DNA from: Paludibacteraceae bacterium
GTDB taxonomy: Bacteria > Bacteroidota > Bacteroidia > Bacteroidales > Paludibacteraceae
Assembly: GCA_905233255.1 (NCBI GenBank)
Contig: CAJOCN010000001.1
Span: 36,523 to 100,522, forward strand
DNA length: 64,000 nucleotides
Direction of reading: 5' to 3'
Shown here: one piece after another, positions 1 through 6,843 of the stretch
Layout: the number at the start of each line of letters is the position of its first letter
Position numbering within the stretch: position 1 is the stretch's first letter
Program-made: the position numbers and the translations under genes
The notes under the pieces: model-generated
Seen by the model: only the letters and a program-made list of their open reading frames with translations
The model's database searches: none
What the model was told of the DNA's origin: nothing

Positions 1-63
1 TATTTCGAGTTCCGATATGACGAACACTGGGATTTAGGTCACGGTTGGTCCGGCGATTTATAA
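1..63 (+). CDS. C-terminal end of a protein, cut by the window edge
   Basis: Frame 1 is open from the first base and ends at TAA 61-63, giving about 20 residues that end in HGWSGDL. A good terminator lies 42 bp downstream, which supports a real gene end. The fragment is rich in aromatic and acidic residues and is too short to assign to a family. Confidence 0.6.
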   Translation, partial: YFEFRYDEHWDLGHGWSGDL

Positions 64-104
64 TAGTTCCCCCATCACTTTACAGATGTTAAATCAAGAT
101 TAAG

Positions 105-127
105 AACGGACTTCGGTCCGTTTTTTT
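105..127 (+). terminator. Rho-independent terminator
   Basis: AACGGAC and GTCCGTT form a perfect 7-bp stem around a TTCG tetraloop, followed directly by a T-run. It closes the gene that ends at 63 and separates it from the promoter at 150-180. Confidence 0.9.
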
Positions 128-149
128 GGGGGCAAAATATTCAATAGTC

Positions 150-180
150 TTGCACAATTCAAAAAAATGTAGTACCTTTG
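150..180 (+). promoter_or_regulatory. Bacteroidota-type promoter for the 6S-like RNA
   Basis: TTGC at 150-153, a 19-nt spacer, then TACCTTTG at 173-180 match the primary sigma factor consensus of Bacteroidota. No start codon with a plausible protein follows for about 400 bp, so the product is probably an untranslated RNA. Confidence 0.85.
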
Positions 181-186
181 CACCCG

Positions 187-423
187 AAAAGGTCTAAATG
201 GTATAAGAATACCGTCACTCACTGACGTTAAACAGGAGGACATAATGATTTAATTCGTTTGCTTCTTGTTCGACACGGCTCTGAAACCTAGGAAATTTCA
301 TTACGTGTAAATACCTAAGAACAAAACGAGCAAACGTCCTTGCATCGCACGGGCGTTTCTTGTTGGTATTTACTGGTTTTCCTAGGACCACAGAGCATGA
401 ACAAGAATCGTTCGTGCTTTTTT
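187..423 (+). ncRNA. ssrS: Candidate 6S RNA (SsrS-like, Bacteroidales type)
   Basis: Downstream of a strong promoter lies a long rod-like hairpin. Successive 5'-arm blocks CTTGTTC, GGCTCTG, CCTAGGAAA, GTAAATACC and AAACGTCC (about 264-338) pair in order with 3'-arm blocks GGGCGTTT, GGTATTTAC, TTTCCTAGG, CAGAGC and GAACAAG (about 351-405), separated by bulges. A T-run at 418-423 could end transcription. A long duplex with internal bubbles that mimics open promoter DNA is the hallmark of 6S RNA, which binds RNA polymerase holoenzyme. The 5' and 3' ends are estimates. The assignment rests on shape and context, not on a covariance-model hit. Confidence 0.6.
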
Positions 424-536
424 GTGCATGTACGCTTGCTCGAAAAACGCTGCAAAAGTACAACAAATTACTTACATACACAAACGTTAATGCAAAAAGG
501 ACTAAAAAGGACCATAAATATATCGCGAAAAAGTAG

Positions 537-544
537 TACCTTTG
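537..544 (+). promoter_or_regulatory. Promoter -7 element upstream of the 577 gene
   Basis: TACCTTTG at 537-544, embedded in the commonly seen string GTAGTACCTTTGCA, matches TAnnTTTG. The -33 position is AT-rich but lacks a TTG at the ideal distance, so this may be weak or need an activator. It is the only promoter-like element found before the gene run that extends to 6780. Confidence 0.6.
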
Positions 545-576
545 CAGGCGGAAAAATAAATATAAATTTTACAACC

Positions 577-735
577 ATGAAAGGATTGTCATTCTCACTA
601 AAACGCGCTGTTGGAATCAGCGGTTTGAAAACAAAAGTCGCCAGTAAAACAGGCATCCCGACTACCAAACAAGGATTGGAGCGTAAGATAGGAGGATTTG
701 TGTTGTCAGTGCTCACGGGAAGAAAAAGAAAATAA
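577..735 (+). CDS. Small basic protein of unknown function (52 aa)
   Basis: ATG at 577 lies 33 nt after a TACCTTTG element and the frame ends at 735. The product is strongly basic, with Lys/Arg clusters in the first third and a KIGGFVLSVLTG stretch before an RKRK tail. It has no predicted signal peptide and no family I recognise. It is the first gene of the run that continues with the OmpA-domain protein 41 bp downstream. A nucleic-acid- or membrane-associated peptide is possible from composition alone. Confidence 0.5.
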   Translation: MKGLSFSLKRAVGISGLKTKVASKTGIPTTKQGLERKIGGFVLSVLTGRKRK

Positions 736-776
736 CCAATATAATCAATATTATTAACCTTAAAAATTCTAAAATT

Positions 777-1733
777 ATGGCAAGTAAAGTAAGAGTTTAT
801 GTTAAATCCCAAAAATGGGCAGCATTAGGAATTATTGATGCGTACATTAAAATGTATCCGCATGCAACCGTTGATGATCTCAACAAAGCTTTCCCCTTGA
901 GTGTTATTCAAGAAACTAAAACAGACGAACCATTGCTCGTTACAGTTGCTGAAAAAGAAAAATTGGTAAAAGCTTCTAAGACTACCTTTGATGACGAGTA
1001 TTTTGAAGAATGGAAAAGAACACATTTCTACGTTACTCTACCGGATGGCACAGACCTTATGTTTACAGTAGCGATGTGGCCGAAAGAAATGTTTGAGAAA
1101 ATGATGGCGCAAGCAAAGTTATATGATATCGAGTTCGCAAAATATGAGGCAGCAGAAAAAGGAATTGGAAAACGTGGCGAGTATACATTGGAATACCTAA
1201 ATGGCTATGTTCCTCCAAAACCGGAAGAGAAGAAATCGAAGAATTGGTTGTGGATTCTGTTGGCAATCTTGCTGATAATTATCATAATCATATTGCTGTT
1301 GATGCGTGGCTGCCAGAAACCTGCTGAACCGCAGATTGTGGAAGTAGAGAAAGTGGTGGTTGTTCATGACACCCTCTACATCCAGCAGATTGAGGAGATT
1401 GAGAAGAACTTCAATGCTGCTGAGTTTGTACAAGGCAAGGCTGACCTGAGCGAGAGCGCTAAGTTCGTACTCCATGATTTGGCTAAAGTTCTGGATAAGA
1501 ACCCCGAACTCCGTCTTCGTTTGGAAGGTCATACCTCTGCAGAAGGCGACGCAGCTTTCAATCAGAAACTATCTGAGGCCCGTGCACAGGCTGCTGTAGA
1601 TTTTATGGTAGAGCATGAAGGTATTGATGCTTCCCGTCTGGAGGCTGTTGGTAAAGGTTCTTCCGAGTTGAAGAATACCGAAGACCCGATGGCAGCAGAG
1701 AACCGCCGCACAGAGTTTATCGTTTTGGAATAA
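777..1733 (+). CDS. Membrane-anchored protein with C-terminal OmpA/MotB domain
   Basis: 318 aa. Residues 1-150 form a soluble domain I do not recognise, ending in a charged linker. One strong membrane helix (about 156-178) is followed by RGC and a spacer, then an OmpA/MotB peptidoglycan-binding domain (about 215-318) that carries the family pattern LEGHTSAEGD...N..LSEARA and closes with ENRRTEF. The family binds diaminopimelate peptidoglycan non-covalently, so the protein probably ties a cytoplasmic module to the wall. It is the first long gene of an apparent operon with a channel, a YkvA protein and duplicated small proteins. A GC-rich hairpin follows the stop. Confidence 0.8.
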   Translation: MASKVRVYVKSQKWAALGIIDAYIKMYPHATVDDLNKAFPLSVIQETKTDEPLLVTVAEKEKLVKASKTTFDDEYFEEWKRTHFYVTLPDGTDLMFTVAMWPKEMFEKMMAQAKLYDIEFAKYEAAEKGIGKRGEYTLEYLNGYVPPKPEEKKSKNWLWILLAILLIIIIIILLLMRGCQKPAEPQIVEVEKVVVVHDTLYIQQIEEIEKNFNAAEFVQGKADLSESAKFVLHDLAKVLDKNPELRLRLEGHTSAEGDAAFNQKLSEARAQAAVDFMVEHEGIDASRLEAVGKGSSELKNTEDPMAAENRRTEFIVLE

Positions 1734-1742
1734 TACATCTCA

Positions 1743-1770
1743 CCTCATCCGCCTTGATCAGCGGGTGGGG
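1743..1770 (+). other. Intercistronic GC-rich hairpin
   Basis: A 10-bp stem (1743-1752 with 1761-1770, including G.U pairs) with an 8-nt loop. No T-run follows, so it resembles an mRNA processing or stability element rather than a terminator. Similar hairpins follow the genes ending at 3808 and 4134. Confidence 0.55.
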
Positions 1771-1807
1771 GACAAAGAATCATTAACCAATTAAAAATCA
1801 TACTATT

Positions 1808-2506
1808 ATGGCAACAAGATTAGATTCGAGCAAAATAAGAGAAACCATACTGCTTTTCCGTCAAGAAAGAAAGGAGACATTACGATATGCTTCATATGAT
1901 TTTTGCTACTTGTATTTTCAGGAACACAAGGGGCATTTAACAGAGAATATGGAAAATAGTTGTATGCATCTATGGAGTTATTTGACCAGTTGGGGCATGC
2001 TGCGAGGCAGTAGTAAACTTCGTTTGCGTAGTCCGGCGGCACTTAAAGAACTTATAACGCATTTTGATGAAACTGCAAAAGTAAACCCCAAAATATGGGA
2101 ATTGGATGTGGATAAGTACGATGATGTCACTATTCAAAATCTTATAAATGAATATCATACTATTGGAGGTGTTCTAGAAAAAATCATGTCTGATGAAAAT
2201 GAGAAAACATATCCGTCTATTACATTAATTACCAAAATAATGTTGGGTGTGTATGGCAATATTCCGGCATTTGACACCTATTTCATACAAACATTCCATA
2301 GTATGTTTGGTGGCTTTGGTGTATGTAAAGAAAACGAGCTTAAAAACATTTACAAATTCTATATTGACAATAAGGAATTGTTGGATAAATTGCGTGAAGA
2401 AGTTAAAGTAATTGATTTTAATGGACACACTACAGACTACCATTACAAACTTGCTAAACTGATAGATATGTATGGATTTAGTCTAAATGCCCCTGAAAAT
2501 AATTAA
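1808..2506 (+). CDS. Conserved-looking hypothetical protein (232 aa)
   Basis: ATG 1808 follows an A-rich leader similar to those of the neighbouring genes. The protein is soluble and mostly helical by composition, with no signal peptide or membrane segment. The segment 150-190 (YGNIPAFDTYFIQTF) is glycine/aromatic rich and reminiscent of helix-hairpin-type DNA-binding or toxin-associated folds, but I cannot name a family. Its base composition is clearly more AT-rich than the flanking 777 and 3051 genes, which may indicate separate acquisition. It sits in the same-strand run between the OmpA-domain gene and the duplicated small proteins. Confidence 0.7.
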   Translation: MATRLDSSKIRETILLFRQERKETLRYASYDFCYLYFQEHKGHLTENMENSCMHLWSYLTSWGMLRGSSKLRLRSPAALKELITHFDETAKVNPKIWELDVDKYDDVTIQNLINEYHTIGGVLEKIMSDENEKTYPSITLITKIMLGVYGNIPAFDTYFIQTFHSMFGGFGVCKENELKNIYKFYIDNKELLDKLREEVKVIDFNGHTTDYHYKLAKLIDMYGFSLNAPENN

Positions 2507-2619
2507 AATCAATTTTTTACACATCTGTATGCGAAAACGAATAATCATTGAATAAAAGCGCAACGCGCAAGCCGTATCCCGAAAAGGCTATCTAAGAGTA
2601 GGGGCAAAAAAATATAATT

Positions 2620-2898
2620 ATGATACTAGAAAAAAAGTATTTGCAATGGAGTGAAAATTCTGGGGACTCAAAATCATGTTTCATTTATGGCATTTGGGAT
2701 GGTCGAATAAATGATGCAGAAAGAAAAGCTACGAGGGTTGTTGTATTTCCATCCCATATTGATAGAAAACGAGTAACTAAAATTAGTGTGCGATTTTGGG
2801 ATTTTATGTGGCCATCTTTAAAGAAGATAACTGTTCCAGACAAATCGATAGCAAATATTATATGCACTGATATAGATGCTGTTATTGAATATAAATAA
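2620..2898 (+). CDS. Small hypothetical protein (92 aa)
   Basis: ATG 2620 after an A-rich leader; AT-rich like the preceding gene. A central stretch (VVVFPSHIDRKRVTKISVRFW... LKKITVPD) resembles one or two repeats of the BspA-type leucine-rich family, in which hydrophobic strands alternate with LK.ITIPD turns. One such unit is too short to form a solenoid, so the protein may be a partial copy or a single-repeat adaptor. No signal peptide. Function unknown. Confidence 0.5.
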   Translation: MILEKKYLQWSENSGDSKSCFIYGIWDGRINDAERKATRVVVFPSHIDRKRVTKISVRFWDFMWPSLKKITVPDKSIANIICTDIDAVIEYK

Positions 2899-3050
2899 TA
2901 GTCAATTTATGTTAGTATATGAGTGTTATGACAAAAATAGAATATGCCTAATAACATAAATCGTTATTTATGGATGGCAATAACAAAGAAAAACGGCTAC
3001 AAGAAAGGTGTTTGGAAATAATCAATTTTTACCAATTAAAATAATTCACT

Positions 3051-3419
3051 ATGGGACTTTTAAATTCTATTAAAGACCACTTTACGAACGCAGAGTTCTC
3101 GGTGGCACCGAACAAAAAAGTGAAAACTATTTGTGCGGATTTCAAAAAAACTTTCGGTGTAACTCTCGCTATTTACAAAGGTGCTCAGCTCGCAGACCCT
3201 GAAATGACATTGGCCGCGTTGAACAAGAAGACCACAAAAGATGTCACTACGAAGAGTAATGACGAGTTGAAAATTAAAGCTTCGATGAAAGTAGGCGAAG
3301 CAGAAAAACTATTCGACCAGATGTTCGGTTTGACAGTTCAAATCAAAGATCCGAAAGGGAAAGAGTGTGTGGATAACAAACTGACCATCGGGCAAGCCGC
3401 TCGTGGTGAAAGTAAGTAA
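3051..3419 (+). CDS. Small protein with internal duplication, paralogue of the 3491 product
   Basis: 122 aa. It starts with MGLLNSIKDHF, then carries two related halves: KVKTICADFKKTFGVTLAIYKG...LADPEMTLA and MKVGEAEKLFDQMFGLTVQIKDP...DNKLTI. Each half follows the order strand, helix with a conserved FG, strand with hydrophobic/aromatic residues, then a D..(T)LA turn. The gene 3491-3808 encodes the same pair of halves. The N-terminal MGLLxSIK is shared with the YkvA protein at 5907. No secretion signal, so probably cytoplasmic. The family is not one I can name. Confidence 0.75.
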   Translation: MGLLNSIKDHFTNAEFSVAPNKKVKTICADFKKTFGVTLAIYKGAQLADPEMTLAALNKKTTKDVTTKSNDELKIKASMKVGEAEKLFDQMFGLTVQIKDPKGKECVDNKLTIGQAARGESK

Positions 3420-3420
3420 C

Positions 3421-3439
3421 AGGACAAGCCTGCAGTCCT
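3421..3439 (+). other. Short intercistronic hairpin
   Basis: AGGAC and GTCCT enclose a 9-nt loop just after the stop codon of the 3051 gene. It is weaker than the other intercistronic hairpins of this operon. Confidence 0.35.
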
Positions 3440-3490
3440 TAATGTTGCGGGCAATAAATGATCATTTATTAACTTTAAATTTTTACAATT

Positions 3491-3808
3491 ATGGCAGAAA
3501 TTGCATTAAAGGGTAACATGAAGGTTAAGACCCTCAAGGCTGATTTCAAGAAAGCATTTGGAGCATCTCTCCGCGTTTACAAGAGCGCTACTTGCAAGGG
3601 CGCATTTGCTGATGACGACGCTACGCTGGCATCCATCCGCGCTGAGGGTAAAGCCGGTGGTGAACTGAAAATCGTAGGTAACATGCAGGTAGGTAACTTC
3701 GAGAAGAAGATTGCTGAGATGTATGGTATTGGCGTTCAGGTTGCTAATGCAAAGGACACCGAGTTGGCAGACAACAGCGGTACTATCTCTGCTGCAGGTC
3801 GCGCATAA
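3491..3808 (+). CDS. Small protein with internal duplication, paralogue of the 3051 product
   Basis: 105 aa. Two related halves: MKVKTLKADFKKAFGASLRVYKS...ADDDATLASI (about 10-55) and MQVGNFEKKIAEMYGIGVQVANA...LADNSGTISAA (about 63-105). Alignment to the 3051 product covers nearly the whole length, but this copy lacks the MGLLxSIK leader. Codon use is markedly more biased (CGC, AAG, GGT) than in the AT-rich genes at 1808 and 2620, which suggests high expression. A 10-bp hairpin follows the stop. Predicted cytoplasmic; function unknown. Confidence 0.8.
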   Translation: MAEIALKGNMKVKTLKADFKKAFGASLRVYKSATCKGAFADDDATLASIRAEGKAGGELKIVGNMQVGNFEKKIAEMYGIGVQVANAKDTELADNSGTISAAGRA

Positions 3809-3825
3809 GTCACAGTCCAAACAGG

Positions 3826-3851
3826 GCAGGGGAGTCTGACCACTCCTCTGC
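3826..3851 (+). other. Intercistronic hairpin, copy 1 of a repeated type
   Basis: GCAGGGGAGT (3826-3835) pairs with ACTCCTCTGC (3842-3851) over 10 bp. The same opening string CAGGGCAGGGGAGT recurs after the next gene (4157-4169). The downstream bases are A-rich and not T-rich, so termination is not expected. Confidence 0.65.
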
Positions 3852-3888
3852 TTACTAAAAGTAATTAATCTTTTTAATATGTAAAACT

Positions 3889-4134
3889 ATGAGTAAAGAG
3901 TATTATCGCAAGAGAATCATTGACTTGCGTGCAAGTCTTGACAGAGAAAAAGAAGCCAAGAAACGTGACAACGAACGTTATGCTTCTTTGATTAAAGGTG
4001 CCTCTTCGCCGTCGAGCAAGGCATCTTATCGCAAGTCTAAAATCGATGCCGCTGCACGCCATGACAGTGCTATCGATTCGCTGAAACGCCAGATTGAAAG
4101 CGCTCGTGAATCACTCAAGCGCGAGAAATCATAG
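3889..4134 (+). CDS. Small charged coiled-coil protein (81 aa)
   Basis: ATG 3889 after an A-rich leader. The product is almost entirely Lys, Arg, Glu, Asp, Ser and Ala. Helical heptad-like stretches (RIIDLRASLDREKEAKKRD and DSAIDSLKRQIESARESLK) flank a Ser/Pro-rich hinge near residue 38, suggesting a two-helix coiled coil. No signal peptide. It lies between the duplicated-fold proteins and the ion channel on the same strand and may be a structural partner of one of them; that role is inference. Confidence 0.65.
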   Translation: MSKEYYRKRIIDLRASLDREKEAKKRDNERYASLIKGASSPSSKASYRKSKIDAAARHDSAIDSLKRQIESARESLKREKS

Positions 4135-4159
4135 TGCCAATTAGGCGAAATTAAACAGG

Positions 4160-4185
4160 GCAGGGGAGTTTGATCGTTCCCCTGC
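4160..4185 (+). other. Intercistronic hairpin, copy 2 of a repeated type
   Basis: GCAGGGGA (4160-4167) pairs with TCCCCTGC (4178-4185). It is a sequence relative of the hairpin at 3826-3851 and lies 16 bp before the channel start codon, so it could affect translation of the channel as well as mRNA stability. Confidence 0.6.
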
Positions 4186-4203
4186 TCACAAAACAACAAA
4201 ACA

Positions 4204-5901
4204 ATGACTAAAATACAAACATTCAAACAAGAACTGGCGCGCGTCTTTGATGATAATCTGCACACCAAACAATGGCATAACTACGTAGATTATGCCATTA
4301 TAGGTCTCATCATTCTTTCGACGGTTGAGGTATTCCTCTCTACGTACGATGGAATCGTAGAAAAATACGGTATCTGGCTCAAAGTGGTGGACTATTTCAC
4401 TACTGCCTTTTTCACCATTGAAGTCTCCCTCCGAATTTGGTGTGCCGATCTGATTGACGATAAATACAAAGGCTTCTGGGGTAGAGTACGTTACTGCTTC
4501 TCGTTCTACGGCTTGATTGACATCCTCTCCACGTATCCCTTCTACCTGCACTTCTTCATGCCGGTTCCGTATGTGGCACTCAAGGCGCTTCGTATTGCAC
4601 GTCTCATGCGAGTGTTCCGTTACTTGAAGGCCTTCAACGTCCTCTCGCGGGCTATGCGTGCCAAGAAAGATGAGATGTGGGTGTCCGTTCAGTTCCTTAC
4701 AATCATTACACTGATCCTCTCGTTCATTCTTTTCTTTGTGGAGCACGAAGCACAACCGGAAGTCTATAACAACGGCTGGACATCTGTCCTCTGGGCGTTT
4801 GCGCAGTATATCGGTGATCCCGGAGGTTTTGCCGACACACCGCCTATTACCATAACCGGCCGAATCATCGCCTGTATCATCGGTGTGCTCGGAATAGCTA
4901 TCTTTGCCGTTCCTGCCGGACTCATCGGCTCTGCGTTCTCTGAGGTTATGGAGAAAGACGAGCGCAAAGAGAAATCCGAAGGATGGGCAGAACGTCTCCA
5001 CTTGGCTTTTGAACGCAAACTCGACCGTCCTACAGGTTTGCAAATCGTACCGCGGTACGTGTCAGTCGTGGAGATTCAAGCTCGTTTGGGACTCAAAGAA
5101 GACGAGATCTTAGATGCAGTTGCTATCTCCGATAAATTCCGATTGATCAATCTGTCAAGCACGGCAACGCCGGAAGAGAGAGTTACAGACTTGCTGGCAG
5201 TAGAGCATTTTCCGGTTAATACTATCTATGGTCAGTGTATTGACCGCAAATCCAAAGTTACCATTTTCTCTCCCAGTAATATTGTGGACCCGATTATCGG
5301 TTGGTGGGCATACTATTTGGCTAAAATAGGCGGTTTCAATTATGTAAGCCGCGAGGTGGGAGAGACACGCCCCTATAACTCTTTCTATCTCTATAAAAAC
5401 GACAATACAACCGGTCGTGAAGAATGTATGGAAGACCTCAATCGGCTTTTGGATAGTGAAGACAAATGGGTGTTTACCATCCTTGCAGCCAGCGGAGGAA
5501 GTGAGCCTGCTTATCCGACACAATTTCATTTTACCTACGGAGCCAAGAAAGGCGATGAAACATACGATGACCCGAATATTACGCTTAATGATATTCCTGC
5601 TTTTGATGCTTTATACAAGGAATTTGCGAGTTTATTAGGAACTCAATATTCTCTTCTTTCAGCAGACCGCCAACGCTATCATACCAACGCTAATGCCGGT
5701 TATTTTGCACGTCATCTGGAGCATAAAGTGAACGCCGTTGCACTTCGTGTCGCATGGAGCGTTACGGCAAGAGATATGCGTGCCATCCAGATAGCCCAAA
5801 CACTTGCACAGACTATTAATCGTAATATCAACCACACCGATAATCCCGATGTCCCGGAACTCAAAATCAAGGCCATTGGGTATGAAGGATATAATAATTA
5901 A
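4204..5901 (+). CDS. Voltage-gated-type ion channel with non-canonical filter and long cytoplasmic tail
   Basis: 565 aa. The first 255 residues follow the six-helix ion_trans plan: S1 about 27-50, S2-S3 to 120, an S4 with Arg/Lys every third residue (LKALRIARLMRVFRYLKAF, about 126-144), S5, pore loop and S6 (GRIIACIIGVLGIAIFAVPAGLIGSAF). The pore loop at about 195-210 reads AFAQYIGDPGGFADT where potassium channels have TxGYGD, so ion selectivity cannot be assumed. The C-terminal 300 residues form a soluble domain I do not recognise. It sits in the unknown-function operon, 6 bp before the YkvA gene. Confidence 0.85.
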   Translation: MTKIQTFKQELARVFDDNLHTKQWHNYVDYAIIGLIILSTVEVFLSTYDGIVEKYGIWLKVVDYFTTAFFTIEVSLRIWCADLIDDKYKGFWGRVRYCFSFYGLIDILSTYPFYLHFFMPVPYVALKALRIARLMRVFRYLKAFNVLSRAMRAKKDEMWVSVQFLTIITLILSFILFFVEHEAQPEVYNNGWTSVLWAFAQYIGDPGGFADTPPITITGRIIACIIGVLGIAIFAVPAGLIGSAFSEVMEKDERKEKSEGWAERLHLAFERKLDRPTGLQIVPRYVSVVEIQARLGLKEDEILDAVAISDKFRLINLSSTATPEERVTDLLAVEHFPVNTIYGQCIDRKSKVTIFSPSNIVDPIIGWWAYYLAKIGGFNYVSREVGETRPYNSFYLYKNDNTTGREECMEDLNRLLDSEDKWVFTILAASGGSEPAYPTQFHFTYGAKKGDETYDDPNITLNDIPAFDALYKEFASLLGTQYSLLSADRQRYHTNANAGYFARHLEHKVNAVALRVAWSVTARDMRAIQIAQTLAQTINRNINHTDNPDVPELKIKAIGYEGYNN

Positions 5902-5906
5902 ATACT

Positions 5907-6428
5907 ATGGGACTTCTTGATTCTATCAAACAAACTGCTTCTGTTGCATCACAAAAAGTATCTGGTGGCGCAAGTAAAATAAAAAACTCCATTTCTGAGG
6001 TGAAGTTGGAAGATATTACTGCCAATTTAAAATTATACGAGAAGTATTTTTCAGAAAATGAATTGTTGCAAAAAATCGGGAAATTGGGGAAATCTATTGG
6101 GGCAACAGTCCTTTATCCTGTCTTTTTGTTGTTTAATCTGCTAAAATCCGGAGATATTAACTTAAAAGAGAAGGCTATGATAATTGGTACACTCGGATAT
6201 TTCATCCTTCCTGTTGATCTTTTACCTGATGCTATAGTCGGAGTGGGCTATGCCGATGATGCGGCGGCTTTAACAGCTGCTGTCACTGCTCTTGCTTCGT
6301 GTATTACTGAAGATATCCAAAACGAATCGAAAGAACATTTACGCAAAATCTTCGGAGAGTTCGATGAAAAAGCATTGGATTCTGTGACTAAAATCATTCA
6401 AGGAGCTAACAAATATATAAATAAATAA
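5907..6428 (+). CDS. YkvA family protein (DUF1232)
   Basis: 173 aa. The DUF1232 core is at about 80-125: KAMIIGTLGYFILPVDLLPDAIVGVGYADDAAALTAA, which has the family's hydrophobic helix, the LPxDLxPD motif and the DD pair. The N-terminus begins with MGLLDSIK, matching the MGLLNSIK start of the 3051 product. YkvA proteins are small membrane-associated proteins of unknown biochemical role. The start codon follows the channel stop by 5 bp and the PH-like gene follows by 10 bp, so these three are very probably cotranscribed. Confidence 0.85.
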   Translation: MGLLDSIKQTASVASQKVSGGASKIKNSISEVKLEDITANLKLYEKYFSENELLQKIGKLGKSIGATVLYPVFLLFNLLKSGDINLKEKAMIIGTLGYFILPVDLLPDAIVGVGYADDAAALTAAVTALASCITEDIQNESKEHLRKIFGEFDEKALDSVTKIIQGANKYINK

Positions 6429-6438
6429 TCGTAACACT

Positions 6439-6780
6439 ATGAAATACCATTTTTCTTCCTCTGAGGCCTCATTGCTGGCTAATGGACATGCGGCGGATAT
6501 TCTAACTCCGTGGCAAATAGAGATCGACACCGACGAACAAACCATCACGGTTAGTAAGCGTAATAAGTACCTCATCGGCGTGGACGAGGACACTTTGGCT
6601 TTCCGGTTTATCCGTAGGGTAGTGATTGACCAACACTTCATCGGAGCAGACATCACTATCCAAGCCGTCGGCGGTAAACTAACCGCCAAATGCCTCGACA
6701 AGTCTGATTGCAAGCGCATCAAAGACTTGTTAATGAACTACAACAAAAACTCTAAAATTAAGCACAATATCTTTTCATAA
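6439..6780 (+). CDS. Small protein with predicted PH-like fold
   Basis: 113 aa, soluble, no signal peptide. Alternating hydrophobic strands (WQIEIDTDEQTITVSKRN, TLAFRFIRRVVIDQHFIGADITIQAVGG, KLTAKCLDK) followed by one C-terminal helix (DCKRIKDLLMNY) match the layout of bacterial pleckstrin-homology-like domains, which often read out membrane or protein partners. The fold call is from pattern only. Last gene of the run starting at 577; the next gene has its own strong promoter. Confidence 0.6.
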   Translation: MKYHFSSSEASLLANGHAADILTPWQIEIDTDEQTITVSKRNKYLIGVDEDTLAFRFIRRVVIDQHFIGADITIQAVGGKLTAKCLDKSDCKRIKDLLMNYNKNSKIKHNIFS

Positions 6781-6791
6781 TTAAAAAGGAC

Positions 6792-6822
6792 TTGCATATA
6801 TCAGAAATTTATTGTATCTTTG
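6792..6822 (+). promoter_or_regulatory. Promoter of the 6844 lipoprotein
   Basis: TTGC 6792-6795, 19-nt spacer, TATCTTTG 6815-6822. The -33 region reads TTGCATATATCAG, a copy of the extended element found at several other promoters in this window. Confidence 0.9.
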
Positions 6823-6843
6823 CACGCAAATTGTAACAGGCCT

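Noticed and set aside
340-735. A 131-codon open frame covering the 6S-like hairpin and the 577 gene
   Set aside because: Its first half is the 3' arm of the hairpin and the 537 promoter. Only the part from ATG 577 has a leader and start like the neighbouring genes.
2899-3050. Very short frames between the 2620 and 3051 genes
   Set aside because: Frames of about 15-25 codons without a ribosome site or conserved features; likely chance.
4186-5043. A 285-codon minus-strand frame opposite the channel gene
   Set aside because: The channel frame carries S4 and pore motifs and lies in the operon; the opposite frame shows no family features.
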